A stretch of 6,781 nt of DNA from Candidatus Solibacter sp. (GTDB lineage: Bacteria; Acidobacteriota; Terriglobia; Bryobacterales; Bryobacteraceae): assembly GCA_017883345.1 (NCBI GenBank), contig JADGNT010000273.1, positions 1 to 6,781 on the forward strand, written 5' to 3'. Made by a program: the position numbers and the translations under genes. The notes under the pieces are model-generated. The model was not told the origin of the DNA. It ran no database searches and saw only the letters and a program-made list of their open reading frames with translations. Positions 1 through 6,342 of the stretch are shown here, piece after piece; within the stretch, counting starts at the first letter, position 1; each line of letters starts with the position of its first letter.

Positions 1-962
1 GCGTCGCCACGGTGGGAATCTTCGTCCCTTCCTGGTTCGGGAGTCCCACCCGTACCGCGTACCGCTACCTGCAGCACTACATGCTGCACCCGTATCTCTG
101 GCGGTATCTGAACGGATCCAGGCTGCGCAGTTGGGGCGCCAAATCGCTCCAGGAGTCTGGCCTTCGCGGCGAGCCGTTCCTGGCGGGCGAAGGCTACGCG
201 CGCATCGGCGAATGCTCCGGCAGCACCAACGTGCTGACCGGCAGCGGCGTCGACGAAGCCTGGACCACCGGCGTCCAACTCGCCGACGCGGTGCTCGAAC
301 TGCTCAAGGCGGGCAAGCCGCTCTCCAAGCAAAACCTCGACGCCACCTACGTGGCGCGGCGGCGCGCCAGTTGGGTGGAGGAGGAGGGCAAAGTCGCCGA
401 GAAGGCGCGCGACGGCTTCCACCGCGGCATGATCCCCGGATTGTTGGGGATGGCCATCGCGGGCTTCACCGATGGCAAGCACTCGCTCAGCGGCGAGCCC
501 AAGTTGATGCCCAGCCCCGAAGAGTATTACCGCGAGAAGATTCCCGCCGCCGAATTGGCGAAGATCATGCAAGACTGCCGCGCGCGCGGCGTGAGCTGCC
601 ACAATGCCCTGATGGACCGCGTCGGCTGGCCGGCCATTCCGTACGACGGCCAGTTGCTGGTGTCGCACCAGGACGCGCTCCTCATGGGCGGCAAGGTGCA
701 GGCGGCCCCCGGCTACGCGGACCACGTACGTTTCATCTACCCGGATTTCTGCGAGCGCTGTGTCGCCAAGATGTGCATCGAGATGTGCTCCGGCCAGGCG
801 ATCACCGCGGGCGCCGGCGGGGTCCCGACTTTCGATCGCGAAAAGTGCATCCACTGCGGGGCCTGCATCTGGAATTGCGGAACGCAGTTGGATGAAGATC
901 CGGCGCGCGGCAATATCTCATTCGGCGCAGGCGTCGGCGGCCTGCACTCCACCGAGAATTAA
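1..962 (+). CDS. ETF:quinone oxidoreductase-like flavoprotein, C-terminal part (5' partial)
   Basis: The reading frame (codons starting at position 3) is open to the left edge, so the true start lies outside the window; the GTG at 12 is probably internal. About 319 residues are visible. They match the C-terminal half of electron-transfer-flavoprotein:quinone oxidoreductase: a YLQHYMLHP/GAKSLQESG stretch, a GECSGSTNVLTGSGVDEAW segment like the FAD-contacting end of the Rossmann domain, a helical SWVEEEGKVAEKARDGFHRG region, a PYDGQL segment, and a terminal iron-sulfur module. Counting from GTG 12, cysteines lie at 247, 250, 255, 259 and at 279, 282, 285, 289; the second set is a clean CxxCxxCxxxC. 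The family takes electrons from reduced ETF and passes them to membrane quinone through FAD and one 4Fe-4S cluster. The eight-cysteine pattern suggests two clusters here. No ETF subunit genes are visible. Family assignment is strong; the physiological electron donor is inferred. Confidence 0.85.
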   Translation, partial: VATVGIFVPSWFGSPTRTAYRYLQHYMLHPYLWRYLNGSRLRSWGAKSLQESGLRGEPFLAGEGYARIGECSGSTNVLTGSGVDEAWTTGVQLADAVLELLKAGKPLSKQNLDATYVARRRASWVEEEGKVAEKARDGFHRGMIPGLLGMAIAGFTDGKHSLSGEPKLMPSPEEYYREKIPAAELAKIMQDCRARGVSCHNALMDRVGWPAIPYDGQLLVSHQDALLMGGKVQAAPGYADHVRFIYPDFCERCVAKMCIEMCSGQAITAGAGGVPTFDREKCIHCGACIWNCGTQLDEDPARGNISFGAGVGGLHSTEN

Positions 963-973
963 GTGATGCTTAC

Positions 974-1057
974 GAGCCCGAAGGGCGCAAGATAGTAGCC
1001 CACGGCGTCAGCCGTGCGGAACCAGGCGCGGTAAACAGAGAGCCCCGGAACGGGGCG
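974..1057 (+). repeat. A-B REP-like composite, left copy
   Basis: Palindrome A has a small GCCC/GGGC stem (976-979 with 983-986, GAA loop). After 14 bases comes a six-pair stem CACGGC/GCCGTG (1001-1006 with 1011-1016, loop GTCA). The tetranucleotide GTAG (996-999) abuts the palindrome. Palindrome B is GCCCCG/CGGGGC (1042-1047 with 1051-1056, loop GAA). It lies between the stop of the ETF-QO-like gene and the convergent 3' end of the transposase gene, so it may also block read-through from either side, although no T-run follows the stems. Confidence 0.8.
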
Positions 1058-1068
1058 GAAGACGTGTC

Positions 1069-1521
1069 TCAGCCCCAGAGGTCGCGCGTGTCGTATGCGA
1101 TGCCACTTTTCCGCAAGAATGTCAGGAACTCCTCTTGGAACGACACCCGGCGATGATGTTCTTGCTGTGTCGCAATGTAGTTCTGCACATCAGCCGTTCG
1201 TGATCCACTCACGGTGAACGCGGCATATCCCGCCTGCCAGCCAAATCGTTTGTGGGCCGGGAACTGTTCGTACACCCATCGCGACGAATTGGTCTTCACT
1301 ACTCTCAGCAACTCCGCGATCGATTCGGTGGCGGGAATGGACACGAGCATATGAACGTGGTCCGCCGGACCGTTGATGATCAGCAGGACACCCTTTCGCT
1401 CCCTGACTATGCCGCCCATGTAGGGGAAAAGGCGGCCCGCGAGTTCGGGAGATAAGTCCGGAGCGCGATTCTTGGTGGAGAAGATGACGTGCACGAGCAG
1501 GGAAGCGAAGCTGTGTGGCAT
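1069..1521 (-). CDS. IS200-type HUH/Y1 transposase (probable REP-associated, RAYT)
   Basis: The 150-residue protein has the whole Y1 transposase fold. The HUH motif is H55-V-H57 in the segment GPADHVHMLVSIP. The predicted catalytic tyrosine is Y115 in VQNYIATQQEHH, followed by the typical SFQEEFLTFLRKSGIAYD tail. Length and start (MPHSFASLLVHVIFSTK) fit IS200/IS605 TnpA and the short REP-associated tyrosine transposases, which cleave and rejoin single-stranded DNA next to hairpins through a 5'-phosphotyrosine bond. No tnpB or accessory gene is present. The ATG at 1521 is preceded by AAGGAT with almost no spacing, and a six-pair GC hairpin ends eight bases upstream, so translation may be damped, as known for IS200. 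No frameshift or missing catalytic residue is seen, so the enzyme is probably functional. The RAYT rather than plain IS200 reading rests on the flanking palindromes carrying GTAG. Confidence 0.88.
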   Translation of the reverse strand: MPHSFASLLVHVIFSTKNRAPDLSPELAGRLFPYMGGIVRERKGVLLIINGPADHVHMLVSIPATESIAELLRVVKTNSSRWVYEQFPAHKRFGWQAGYAAFTVSGSRTADVQNYIATQQEHHRRVSFQEEFLTFLRKSGIAYDTRDLWG

Positions 1522-1528
1522 ATCCTTA

Positions 1529-1612
1529 CGCCCCGTTCCGGGGCTACATTAACGAGGTGGCGCGCTCCCCACGGCTGACGCCGTGGGCTATTATCTTTCG
1601 CCCTTCGGGCTT
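1529..1612 (-). repeat. A-B REP-like composite, right copy (inverted)
   Basis: Read on the minus strand this matches 974-1057 without gaps at 65 of 84 positions by hand count; almost all differences fall in the spacer between the palindromes. Palindrome A here is a perfect eight-pair stem CCCACGGC/GCCGTGGG (1568-1575 with 1580-1587) plus the small GCCC/GGGC stem (1600-1603 with 1607-1610). Palindrome B is GCCCCG/CGGGGC (1530-1535 with 1539-1544). On the minus strand GTAG (1547-1544) abuts B, while A is preceded by ATAG. The distance from A to B equals that of the left copy. Confidence 0.8.
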
Positions 1613-1687
1613 GCGGCGGAGCCCAAGGCAAATCAACGCTCCCCACGGCTGACGCCGTGGGCTATTATCTTTCGCCCTTCGGGCTTG
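1563..1687 (-). repeat. Tandem pair of REP-like palindrome A, 51-bp identical units
   Basis: Positions 1563-1613 and 1637-1687 are identical over 51 bases, with a period of 74. The 3' tails share a further GGCGGAxCCCAAG (one base differing, one-base offset). Each unit holds the eight-pair CCCACGGC/GCCGTGGG stem (1568-1587 and 1642-1661) and the small GCCC/GGGC stem (1600-1610 and 1674-1684). The first unit belongs to the right composite; the second is extra. The absence of any difference suggests recent duplication or gene conversion. The 50 bases from 1688 to the end of the next gene at 1741 show no other feature. Confidence 0.85.
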
Positions 1688-1740
1688 GTGGCGGAACCCA
1701 AGTTCAACTGATAGTAGACCACCCGGCACAGAACTCTCAA

Positions 1741-2211
1741 CTACTTCCCGATCGTGATCGGCACTTCCACCTTGACCGTCTTCGGCGGCAGGCACAGTTT
1801 GTTGTTGCAGGACTGATACGAGGCGCTCACCACCAGTTTCTGCGCGCCCGGAGCCGCGCCGGAGGCGACCCTCACCGGCAGCGTGAACACCGCCTCCCCT
1901 TCGTAGAGTTCCACTTCCATGCCGAAGCTCGCATCCTGCATCACCTGCGGGTCCGGCGCCTGCACGGCGCCAGCCAGCGAAAAAGGCTGGCCTTCGGCGA
2001 TCCAGATGCGCGTCGGGATCGGCCCCTCCACCATGGGCTTCAAGGAGTAAAGATGCCAGCCGTCCTGTACCTCCGCCAGCAACTTCACGTTGAATCGGGC
2101 GCCGGCTTTCACGGGCGCCGCGGGAGGGTTTTGCAGTTTCCAGGCAACCGGATCCGCCGGCGCCGCCGCGAGGCACGCGGCCATTGCCGCCGCGAAAAAC
2201 AGTTTCTTCAT
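1741..2211 (-). CDS. Exported stand-alone DsbD N-terminal (alpha) domain-like protein
   Basis: The 156-residue product has a short Lys-Lys plus hydrophobic signal sequence (MKKLFFAAAMAACLAAAPADP) and then one immunoglobulin-like domain. Landmarks are GWHLYSLKP, a charged ELYEGEAVFTLPVRV strand and, near the C-terminus, SYQSCNNKLCLPPKTV with C135 and C140. A Cys pair followed by xPP is the signature of the DsbD N-terminal domain, which in full DsbD receives electrons from the membrane part and passes them to periplasmic thiol partners. Here the domain stands alone: no transmembrane DsbD/CcdA region is encoded beside it. It is the second gene of an operon; its ATG overlaps the TAA of the thioredoxin-like gene in TAATG, so translational coupling is likely. 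A weak GGAAG lies about ten bases upstream. The redox role is inferred from motif and context. Confidence 0.8.
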   Translation of the reverse strand: MKKLFFAAAMAACLAAAPADPVAWKLQNPPAAPVKAGARFNVKLLAEVQDGWHLYSLKPMVEGPIPTRIWIAEGQPFSLAGAVQAPDPQVMQDASFGMEVELYEGEAVFTLPVRVASGAAPGAQKLVVSASYQSCNNKLCLPPKTVKVEVPITIGK

Positions 2212-2213
2212 TA
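2209..2213 (-). promoter_or_regulatory. TAATG stop/start overlap coupling two genes
   Basis: On the minus strand the five bases TAATG contain the TAA stop of the thioredoxin-like gene (2213-2211) and the ATG of the DsbD-alpha-like gene (2211-2209), sharing one base. Such overlaps normally allow a terminating ribosome to restart, so the two proteins are likely made together. Confidence 0.85.
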
Positions 2214-3965
2214 TTGAACGCTTCCGTTGGCTTCCGTGGTGGGGCGCATGCCGGCGGGCGCGCCGAGATCGACGTAGCCGGCTTGCAGCACGTGCCTGGT
2301 CTTATCGTCCTGCACGAAAACCACCACGGCCAGGTCGCCGCGGTCGATCTGGTCTTTCTTCGCGCTGAACTTAAACGACTCGCCGCGATGACCCTTGGCC
2401 TCGTACTCGTCGAGTTGCTTCCGGATATCCTTACTGATCGCCTCCAGATCGAAACTGGCGTTGAAGGTTCCCTTGCCGTTGGCCTCGATCGCGTAGCCTT
2501 CGCCCTTTTCGCCGCCGAAGGCGCGGACCACCATGGGATGGAATCGGACGCCGTTTTCGCCAAGGTGGCGAATTTCCTTTTCCACCAGCAGGATCTGCAC
2601 CTTGAGGTCCTTGGAATCGCTCTTTACGTTGTCCACCGCGGCGGAGACCTTGACCGTGCCGCCATGGAGGCCCGCATCGATCTTCACCTTGGCTTCCGCC
2701 GCCGTCTCCAGGTCCTGCTCCAGATCCTTCTGGAAGCGCTCGAACACTCCGGGAGCCATGTCGCGCGATCCCCCGCCCATGGTCTTCTTGCCGTCGATGG
2801 CGAAGGTCGGCACGCCGGTCACGCCGTAGTTCTTGGAGCGCGCCGTGGTTTCCACCGTAGTCATCGGGTCGGGACGCGGAACGTGTACGTGGTACATGAC
2901 CACCGCCAGATCCTTGCGCGCATACCGTTCCATGGCGGCATCGAAGGCCACATCGGCGCCGGCGCACGGCGGGCAACCCGAGCCGGTGAACACTTCGGCC
3001 AGCACCATCCGGTCGCTGCGCTTTTCGGTAGCCTTATAGGCCTCCACGTGGATCGGGTTCGGGAAGCGCTTGTGGTACTCCGTATCCAGCATCGCTTCCA
3101 GGCCGTCCAGACTACCGCCGTGGCTCTTCTTATAGACCGCTTCGAAGGCCTGGTTGGCGGTCTCGGGAGCATGGCCGCTGAGGCGGGCAGGGATCAGATA
3201 GTCCATGGCCTTGGCGTCGTCGCCGGCTTGGGCGGCCATTTCGCCGAGAGCGGCTGCTACCTTCACATCGGACGGCGCGACGGCGTAGGATTCTTCCAGC
3301 AATTTCTGCGCTTCGGTAGCGCGGCCCAGTTTCATTTCGACCCGGCCCAGCGTGCCGACGCGGGCCGCGCGAGCCTCCGCGAAACTCTTGGCCAACTCTT
3401 CCTGCGCCGGGATCTTCTGTTTGCGCTTGGCGTAATTTTCCCGCTGCTCGGCCGTCCACACGTTTTCGCGCAGTGCTTCCACGCCTTTCCGGGCGTAGCT
3501 CCCGGCCTCCTTCAGCAGCACGTCCCCAGTTAGCAATTGGTCGGCAATGCGCGTGGCGGTGCTGCCCCGATTGGCCGTGGTGGCGAACGTGTTTTCCTTG
3601 GAGGCGGCCTTATCCTTGGCAACCGACTGCGCGAACATCGCCTTGGCCGCCTTGCGAATGCGCTCCTTCTGCTCCGGCATCTTCTGGATCAGCGTGCTGA
3701 AAATCTGCGAATCGGCGATTGAGGCATATGAGCTATCCGGGAAGTCCGTCTTGAGTTTTTCGAGCGCCGCGATTTTCTTTTCGGGATCGGTGAGCTTACC
3801 GGCCTCCGTGTAGGCCTTCTGATCGGGCGGTGTTTCGCGGGCGGCAGGTTTGGCTGGGTCGCCGGCAGCGGGCTTGGGTGGTTGCGCGGCGGCAGGCGTG
3901 GTCTGCGCACTTGCCCCCGAAAGAGCGAGTGAAAAGCACAGAGCGGTCAGGGTCCGAGCCGTCAT
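2211..3965 (-). CDS. Exported thioredoxin-fold protein with CPPC active site and N-terminal helical region
   Basis: The 584-residue protein starts with a signal peptide (MTARTLTALCFSLALSGASA, likely cut after ASA) and an Ala/Pro-rich linker to about residue 45. Next come about 270 helical residues with TPR-like character (for example EKKIAALEKLKTDFPDSSYA). A thioredoxin-like domain then begins near 318, with EVFTGSGCPPC giving C331-P-P-C334 and a TGVPTFAIDG segment carrying the expected cis-proline P386. The last 160 residues form a further region rich in beta strands, with no family I recognise. The frame is open upstream to an ATG at 4061, but that would place 32 non-signal residues over a repeat hairpin. 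The ATG at 3965 has AAGGAG six bases upstream and begins the signal peptide, so I chose it. Likely role: periplasmic thiol reduction or disulfide exchange, paired with the DsbD-alpha-like protein downstream. Substrate unknown. Confidence 0.82.
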   Translation of the reverse strand: MTARTLTALCFSLALSGASAQTTPAAAQPPKPAAGDPAKPAARETPPDQKAYTEAGKLTDPEKKIAALEKLKTDFPDSSYASIADSQIFSTLIQKMPEQKERIRKAAKAMFAQSVAKDKAASKENTFATTANRGSTATRIADQLLTGDVLLKEAGSYARKGVEALRENVWTAEQRENYAKRKQKIPAQEELAKSFAEARAARVGTLGRVEMKLGRATEAQKLLEESYAVAPSDVKVAAALGEMAAQAGDDAKAMDYLIPARLSGHAPETANQAFEAVYKKSHGGSLDGLEAMLDTEYHKRFPNPIHVEAYKATEKRSDRMVLAEVFTGSGCPPCAGADVAFDAAMERYARKDLAVVMYHVHVPRPDPMTTVETTARSKNYGVTGVPTFAIDGKKTMGGGSRDMAPGVFERFQKDLEQDLETAAEAKVKIDAGLHGGTVKVSAAVDNVKSDSKDLKVQILLVEKEIRHLGENGVRFHPMVVRAFGGEKGEGYAIEANGKGTFNASFDLEAISKDIRKQLDEYEAKGHRGESFKFSAKKDQIDRGDLAVVVFVQDDKTRHVLQAGYVDLGAPAGMRPTTEANGSVQ

Positions 3966-3971
3966 CAGAAA

Positions 3972-3977
3972 CTCCTT
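3972..3977 (-). promoter_or_regulatory. Shine-Dalgarno site AAGGAG fixing the start at 3965
   Basis: On the minus strand AAGGAG is followed by six bases (TTTCTG) and then ATG at 3965. It is the only strong ribosome site in the 5' region of this frame and coincides with the start of a clear signal peptide. It therefore argues against the longer open frame beginning at 4061. Confidence 0.8.
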
Positions 3978-4014
3978 CGCTGCCGGATTGCGGATTAAGA
4001 AAACCGGTTCTTTT

Positions 4015-4037
4015 ATTCTACTGGAAGAGCTTGTGAA
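4015..4037 (-). promoter_or_regulatory. Putative upstream element TTCACAAGC-N8-TAGAAT
   Basis: On the minus strand TTCACAAGC (4037-4029) is followed after eight bases by TAGAAT (4020-4015), 50 bases before the start of the thioredoxin-like gene. TAGAAT resembles a -10 box, but the TTCACA spacing of 11 is too short for a standard sigma-70 pair. A nearly identical arrangement precedes the neighbouring gene at 6314, so it may be a shared promoter or regulator site. Weak evidence. Confidence 0.3.
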
Positions 4038-4085
4038 GCATGCCCCCACGAATGGGGGCATGGCAGCCTAAAAGGCTACGCTACG
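4035..4085 (-). repeat. Family C palindromic repeat, copy 1
   Basis: Read on the minus strand it begins CGTAGCGTAG and has a small stem AGCCT/AGGCT (paired bases 4077-4073 and 4069-4065). A ten-pair stem CATGCCCCCA/TGGGGGCATG follows (4062-4053 and 4048-4039, loop TTCG). GTAG (4079-4076) overlaps the first stem. It starts ten bases after the stop codon of the 4095-6314 gene, so it may act as a transcription barrier or RNA 3'-end stabiliser, though no T-run follows. It matches 6369-6419 at 42 of 51 positions in inverted orientation. Confidence 0.8.
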
Positions 4086-4094
4086 AGGGACGCG

Positions 4095-6314
4095 CTAATA
4101 GCGCAGCAGGTAACTCAGCTTGATGAACACCTGCCGGCCCGTAGTCGTGTCCGGAAATGCGGTCCGCCGCAACGCGGGCGATAGCAAGGGGTCGAAGGCC
4201 AGGTTCTCGCGAACGTTGGAATAGCCGATGTATAGCGCCGTGCCGGGGTGCAGAAGATACGTCAGCAGCACATCCGCTCCGAAGCGTTTGCTCTTGTCCA
4301 GCGAAACCAGCGTGGCATTCGGCAACACGCCGTTATAGTCGAAGATGGCGCGCAGCGAGAACTCGCGGCTGAACTGGTAGTTCACCTTGGAGCGCAGGAT
4401 GTGGTTGTTGAAAATGGCGCCTGTCGCCAACACCGGATCCGGCAGCCACTCGCGCGTGGCTCCCAGGCGGCTGTAGATGTAGGATTCGTCGAAGCGCAGG
4501 CGCGGTTGCGGGCGCAACGTCAGCCCCAACGATCCACTCCTGGACCGCGCCAGGAACGGAACGAGCCCGTGGCCCGGATAATAGTTGACGCCTTTGCCCC
4601 AATTGTAATCGGCGGTCAGGGCCAGCCAGCGGTACCATTCCGTGCTGAAGGTGAGTTCGCTCCTGTTCTTTCGGAAGCCCGCGTTTTGAAATAACTCGAA
4701 CGATTCCGTGCGCGAAATCTGCAGGGTGGTCAGCCGGCGCAGCTCCAGGTTGAAATTGGGCTGGACCGACCAGTCCTGCACTTGCCCCTGCCGGTTCCAG
4801 TTCACCAGCTCCGTCACGCCTGGGCCGAAGCTCACCAGGAAGCTCTTCTTGGGGCGCCAGCGGTAGCTCACGTCGTGCTTCCATTCGCGGATATCGACTC
4901 GCGGAATGTAGCCCAGCTCGGAACGGAAGCCCGGACTGCGGTCCGTGTAGGTGGATGCGAACTGGAAGTGCAGCCCGCCTTTCCGAATCGAGCTGTAATA
5001 GCCGGGCCCGGCGAACCGCGCTCCGCCGCGCAACCGCGTCTCGCTGGTGCTGGCTTGAGCGAGCCACGTCCAGTTGCGGCCCAGTTCGATGCGCGTGTCG
5101 AGCGACGCCACCTGGTTGAAGCTCGATCCGAAATTGTTGCTGGTCACGAGCGTGCCGATGTGGGACTGGCGCCCGAATTCCCGTTCGACGCGGAACACGC
5201 CGTCCACCGCGCGGGCGCCGCGCATGGAATCGTCCCCGGCAACCAGTTTGCCGGGCGCGCGGTCGTCCGCCCCGAGGAAGCCGAGGCTCCAACGGCCCAT
5301 CGTTCCGGTGAGCCGCGCCCCGAATTGCGGGTCGACGATTCTCCGTGAAAAGAACAACTGCTCCGGCGTGTTGAACAGCGAAGCCTTCTCCATGAAGAAC
5401 GGACGCTTCTCCGGAAAGAACACCTCGTAGCGCTGGTTGACGGTCACCTGCGGCTCATCGGATTCCACCTGGCTGAAATCGGGATTTAAAGCCAGATCCA
5501 GGGTGAAGGCGTCCTTCAGGACCATCCGGGCGTCGAGTCCGCCGCGGGCCTCCGTCCCGGTCTTGAATCCGGTGGCGGGGTCCAGATAGTGGCTATTGGA
5601 AAACAACCCGTAAGGAATGAACTGCAGGTTGCGGCCCGGAGAAATATCCTCGGCAATCTCCACGCCGGCAAACTGTCCCACGAACTGCGGAAAGCGGCTG
5701 CGCGAGACAAAGGGCCACATGGAGAACTCGTTGTTGCGGTTTATAAAGCGCCCCAACATGACGCCCCAGACCTGTTTCGGCGCGTTGGGAAACCGCAGGC
5801 TGCGGAACGGTATGGTCTCCAGAACCACGTACCCGTCCGCCGTGAACTGGGCCTCCGTATACCAGAGGGTTTCGAAGCTCCGGTCGTCGCCTTGCCCGTC
5901 CGTAGTGATTCCGTCGAACTGAATCGCGTAGGGATTGACGTCGAACCAGTAGGCGTGTTTGTGGTCGTGGAAGGTGTCGATATTGATGGTCACGCGATCG
6001 TCGGATTCGATGTCTTTCCGCTTGGCGATGCGGGCGCGGACCTTGGCCGGGTCATCCTTGCAGATCCAGCCCACGTAGAGGTTGCGCGCGTCGAAGGAGA
6101 GGTAGGCGGTGGTTGGCTGGCTCACCGGCGCGCCGTTGGTGGGATCCATCTGCCGGAAATCCCCGATCGCGAGCTCGGCTTCGCGAGCGGCGCCATTGAC
6201 GAAGTCCGCCAGCTTGGGCGCGCGCGTGACCCGCGGAATCCGCGGCGTCTCCGGCGCGGATTGGGCGAATGCCGCAAAACACAGAAAGGGGACAACCCGG
6301 AAGAATCGTCGCAT
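4095..6314 (-). CDS. CBM9-like domain plus outer-membrane beta-barrel protein (DUF5916 type)
   Basis: The 739-residue protein starts with an Arg-rich signal peptide (MRRFFRVVPFLCFAAFAQSA). Residues about 25-220 form a carbohydrate-binding family 9-like beta-sandwich, with landmarks AYLSFDARNLYVGW, DDRVTINIDTFHDHKHAYWF and the ETIPFRSLRF segment. The rest, with QVESDEPQVTVNQRYEVFFPEKRPFFME and alternating aromatic/polar strands ending in LSYLLRY, has the look of an outer-membrane barrel with a terminal aromatic residue. This architecture is that of the DUF5916 family, common in Bacteroidota and Acidobacteriota, whose substrate is not established; sugar or polymer binding at the surface is only suggested by the CBM9-like part. 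An in-frame TGA at 6341-6339 and the absence of other start codons fix the ATG at 6314, despite no clear Shine-Dalgarno site. It is 129 bases upstream of the thioredoxin-like gene and separated from it by a family C repeat, so probably a separate unit. Confidence 0.82.
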   Translation of the reverse strand: MRRFFRVVPFLCFAAFAQSAPETPRIPRVTRAPKLADFVNGAAREAELAIGDFRQMDPTNGAPVSQPTTAYLSFDARNLYVGWICKDDPAKVRARIAKRKDIESDDRVTINIDTFHDHKHAYWFDVNPYAIQFDGITTDGQGDDRSFETLWYTEAQFTADGYVVLETIPFRSLRFPNAPKQVWGVMLGRFINRNNEFSMWPFVSRSRFPQFVGQFAGVEIAEDISPGRNLQFIPYGLFSNSHYLDPATGFKTGTEARGGLDARMVLKDAFTLDLALNPDFSQVESDEPQVTVNQRYEVFFPEKRPFFMEKASLFNTPEQLFFSRRIVDPQFGARLTGTMGRWSLGFLGADDRAPGKLVAGDDSMRGARAVDGVFRVEREFGRQSHIGTLVTSNNFGSSFNQVASLDTRIELGRNWTWLAQASTSETRLRGGARFAGPGYYSSIRKGGLHFQFASTYTDRSPGFRSELGYIPRVDIREWKHDVSYRWRPKKSFLVSFGPGVTELVNWNRQGQVQDWSVQPNFNLELRRLTTLQISRTESFELFQNAGFRKNRSELTFSTEWYRWLALTADYNWGKGVNYYPGHGLVPFLARSRSGSLGLTLRPQPRLRFDESYIYSRLGATREWLPDPVLATGAIFNNHILRSKVNYQFSREFSLRAIFDYNGVLPNATLVSLDKSKRFGADVLLTYLLHPGTALYIGYSNVRENLAFDPLLSPALRRTAFPDTTTGRQVFIKLSYLLRY

Positions 6315-6342
6315 GAGTTGTTGAACAGTTTCATTGTTTCAG

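Larger units (their letters stand above)
974..1687. mobile_element. RAYT/IS200-like transposase unit bounded by REP-like inverted repeats
   Basis: An intact Y1 transposase gene sits between mirror-image composites of two short palindromes. In plus-strand order the parts are A (974-1019), B (1041-1057), transposase (1069-1521, minus), inverted B (1529-1545), inverted A (1563-1613) and a second inverted A (1637-1687). The composites 974-1057 and 1529-1612 are equal in length and inverted relative to each other. This fits a REP-associated tyrosine transposase with its cognate REP sequences, or an IS200-like element whose ends are decorated by such repeats. Exact element boundaries and a target site cannot be read from one copy. 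Confidence 0.65.

Noticed and set aside
1563..1687. CRISPR array
   Set aside because: There are only two tandem units plus one inverted copy, each internally palindromic with two stems. The interval between units is just 23 bases and there are no cas genes nearby; REP-type repeats explain it better.
1741..2211. Lipoprotein signal ending at Cys13 of the DsbD-alpha-like protein
   Set aside because: The preceding residues are AMAA, with no Leu/Val/Ile at the required position, and only 12 residues precede the cysteine, so ordinary signal-peptide export is more likely.
1544..2563. A 339-residue open frame on the minus strand
   Set aside because: It runs through the tandem palindromes and across two real genes in another frame. 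Its repeated peptide RAKDNSPRRQPWGA is only the translation of the DNA repeat.
2184..3533. A 449-residue open frame on the plus strand
   Set aside because: It lies opposite the thioredoxin-like gene and is a by-product of its high-GC codon pattern. The translation is rich in His/Arg/Gly with no recognisable motif, signal peptide or ribosome site, while the minus strand shows CPPC, cis-Pro and a signal peptide.
3966..4061. A 32-residue N-terminal extension of the thioredoxin-like protein from an ATG at 4061
   Set aside because: It would start inside a family C hairpin stem, bury the signal peptide and ignore the strong AAGGAG before the ATG at 3965.
4035..4085. Canonical rho-independent terminator
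   Set aside because: The stem is strong but no run of T follows on the transcribed strand. A similar copy occurs elsewhere in opposite orientation, so it is a repeat that may only incidentally affect transcription.
4092..4104. Perfect short palindrome GCGCTA-A-TAGCGC across the stop codon of the barrel gene
   Set aside because: Thirteen bases with a one-base centre cannot form a normal hairpin, and it has no second copy, so it is probably chance in GC-rich DNA.
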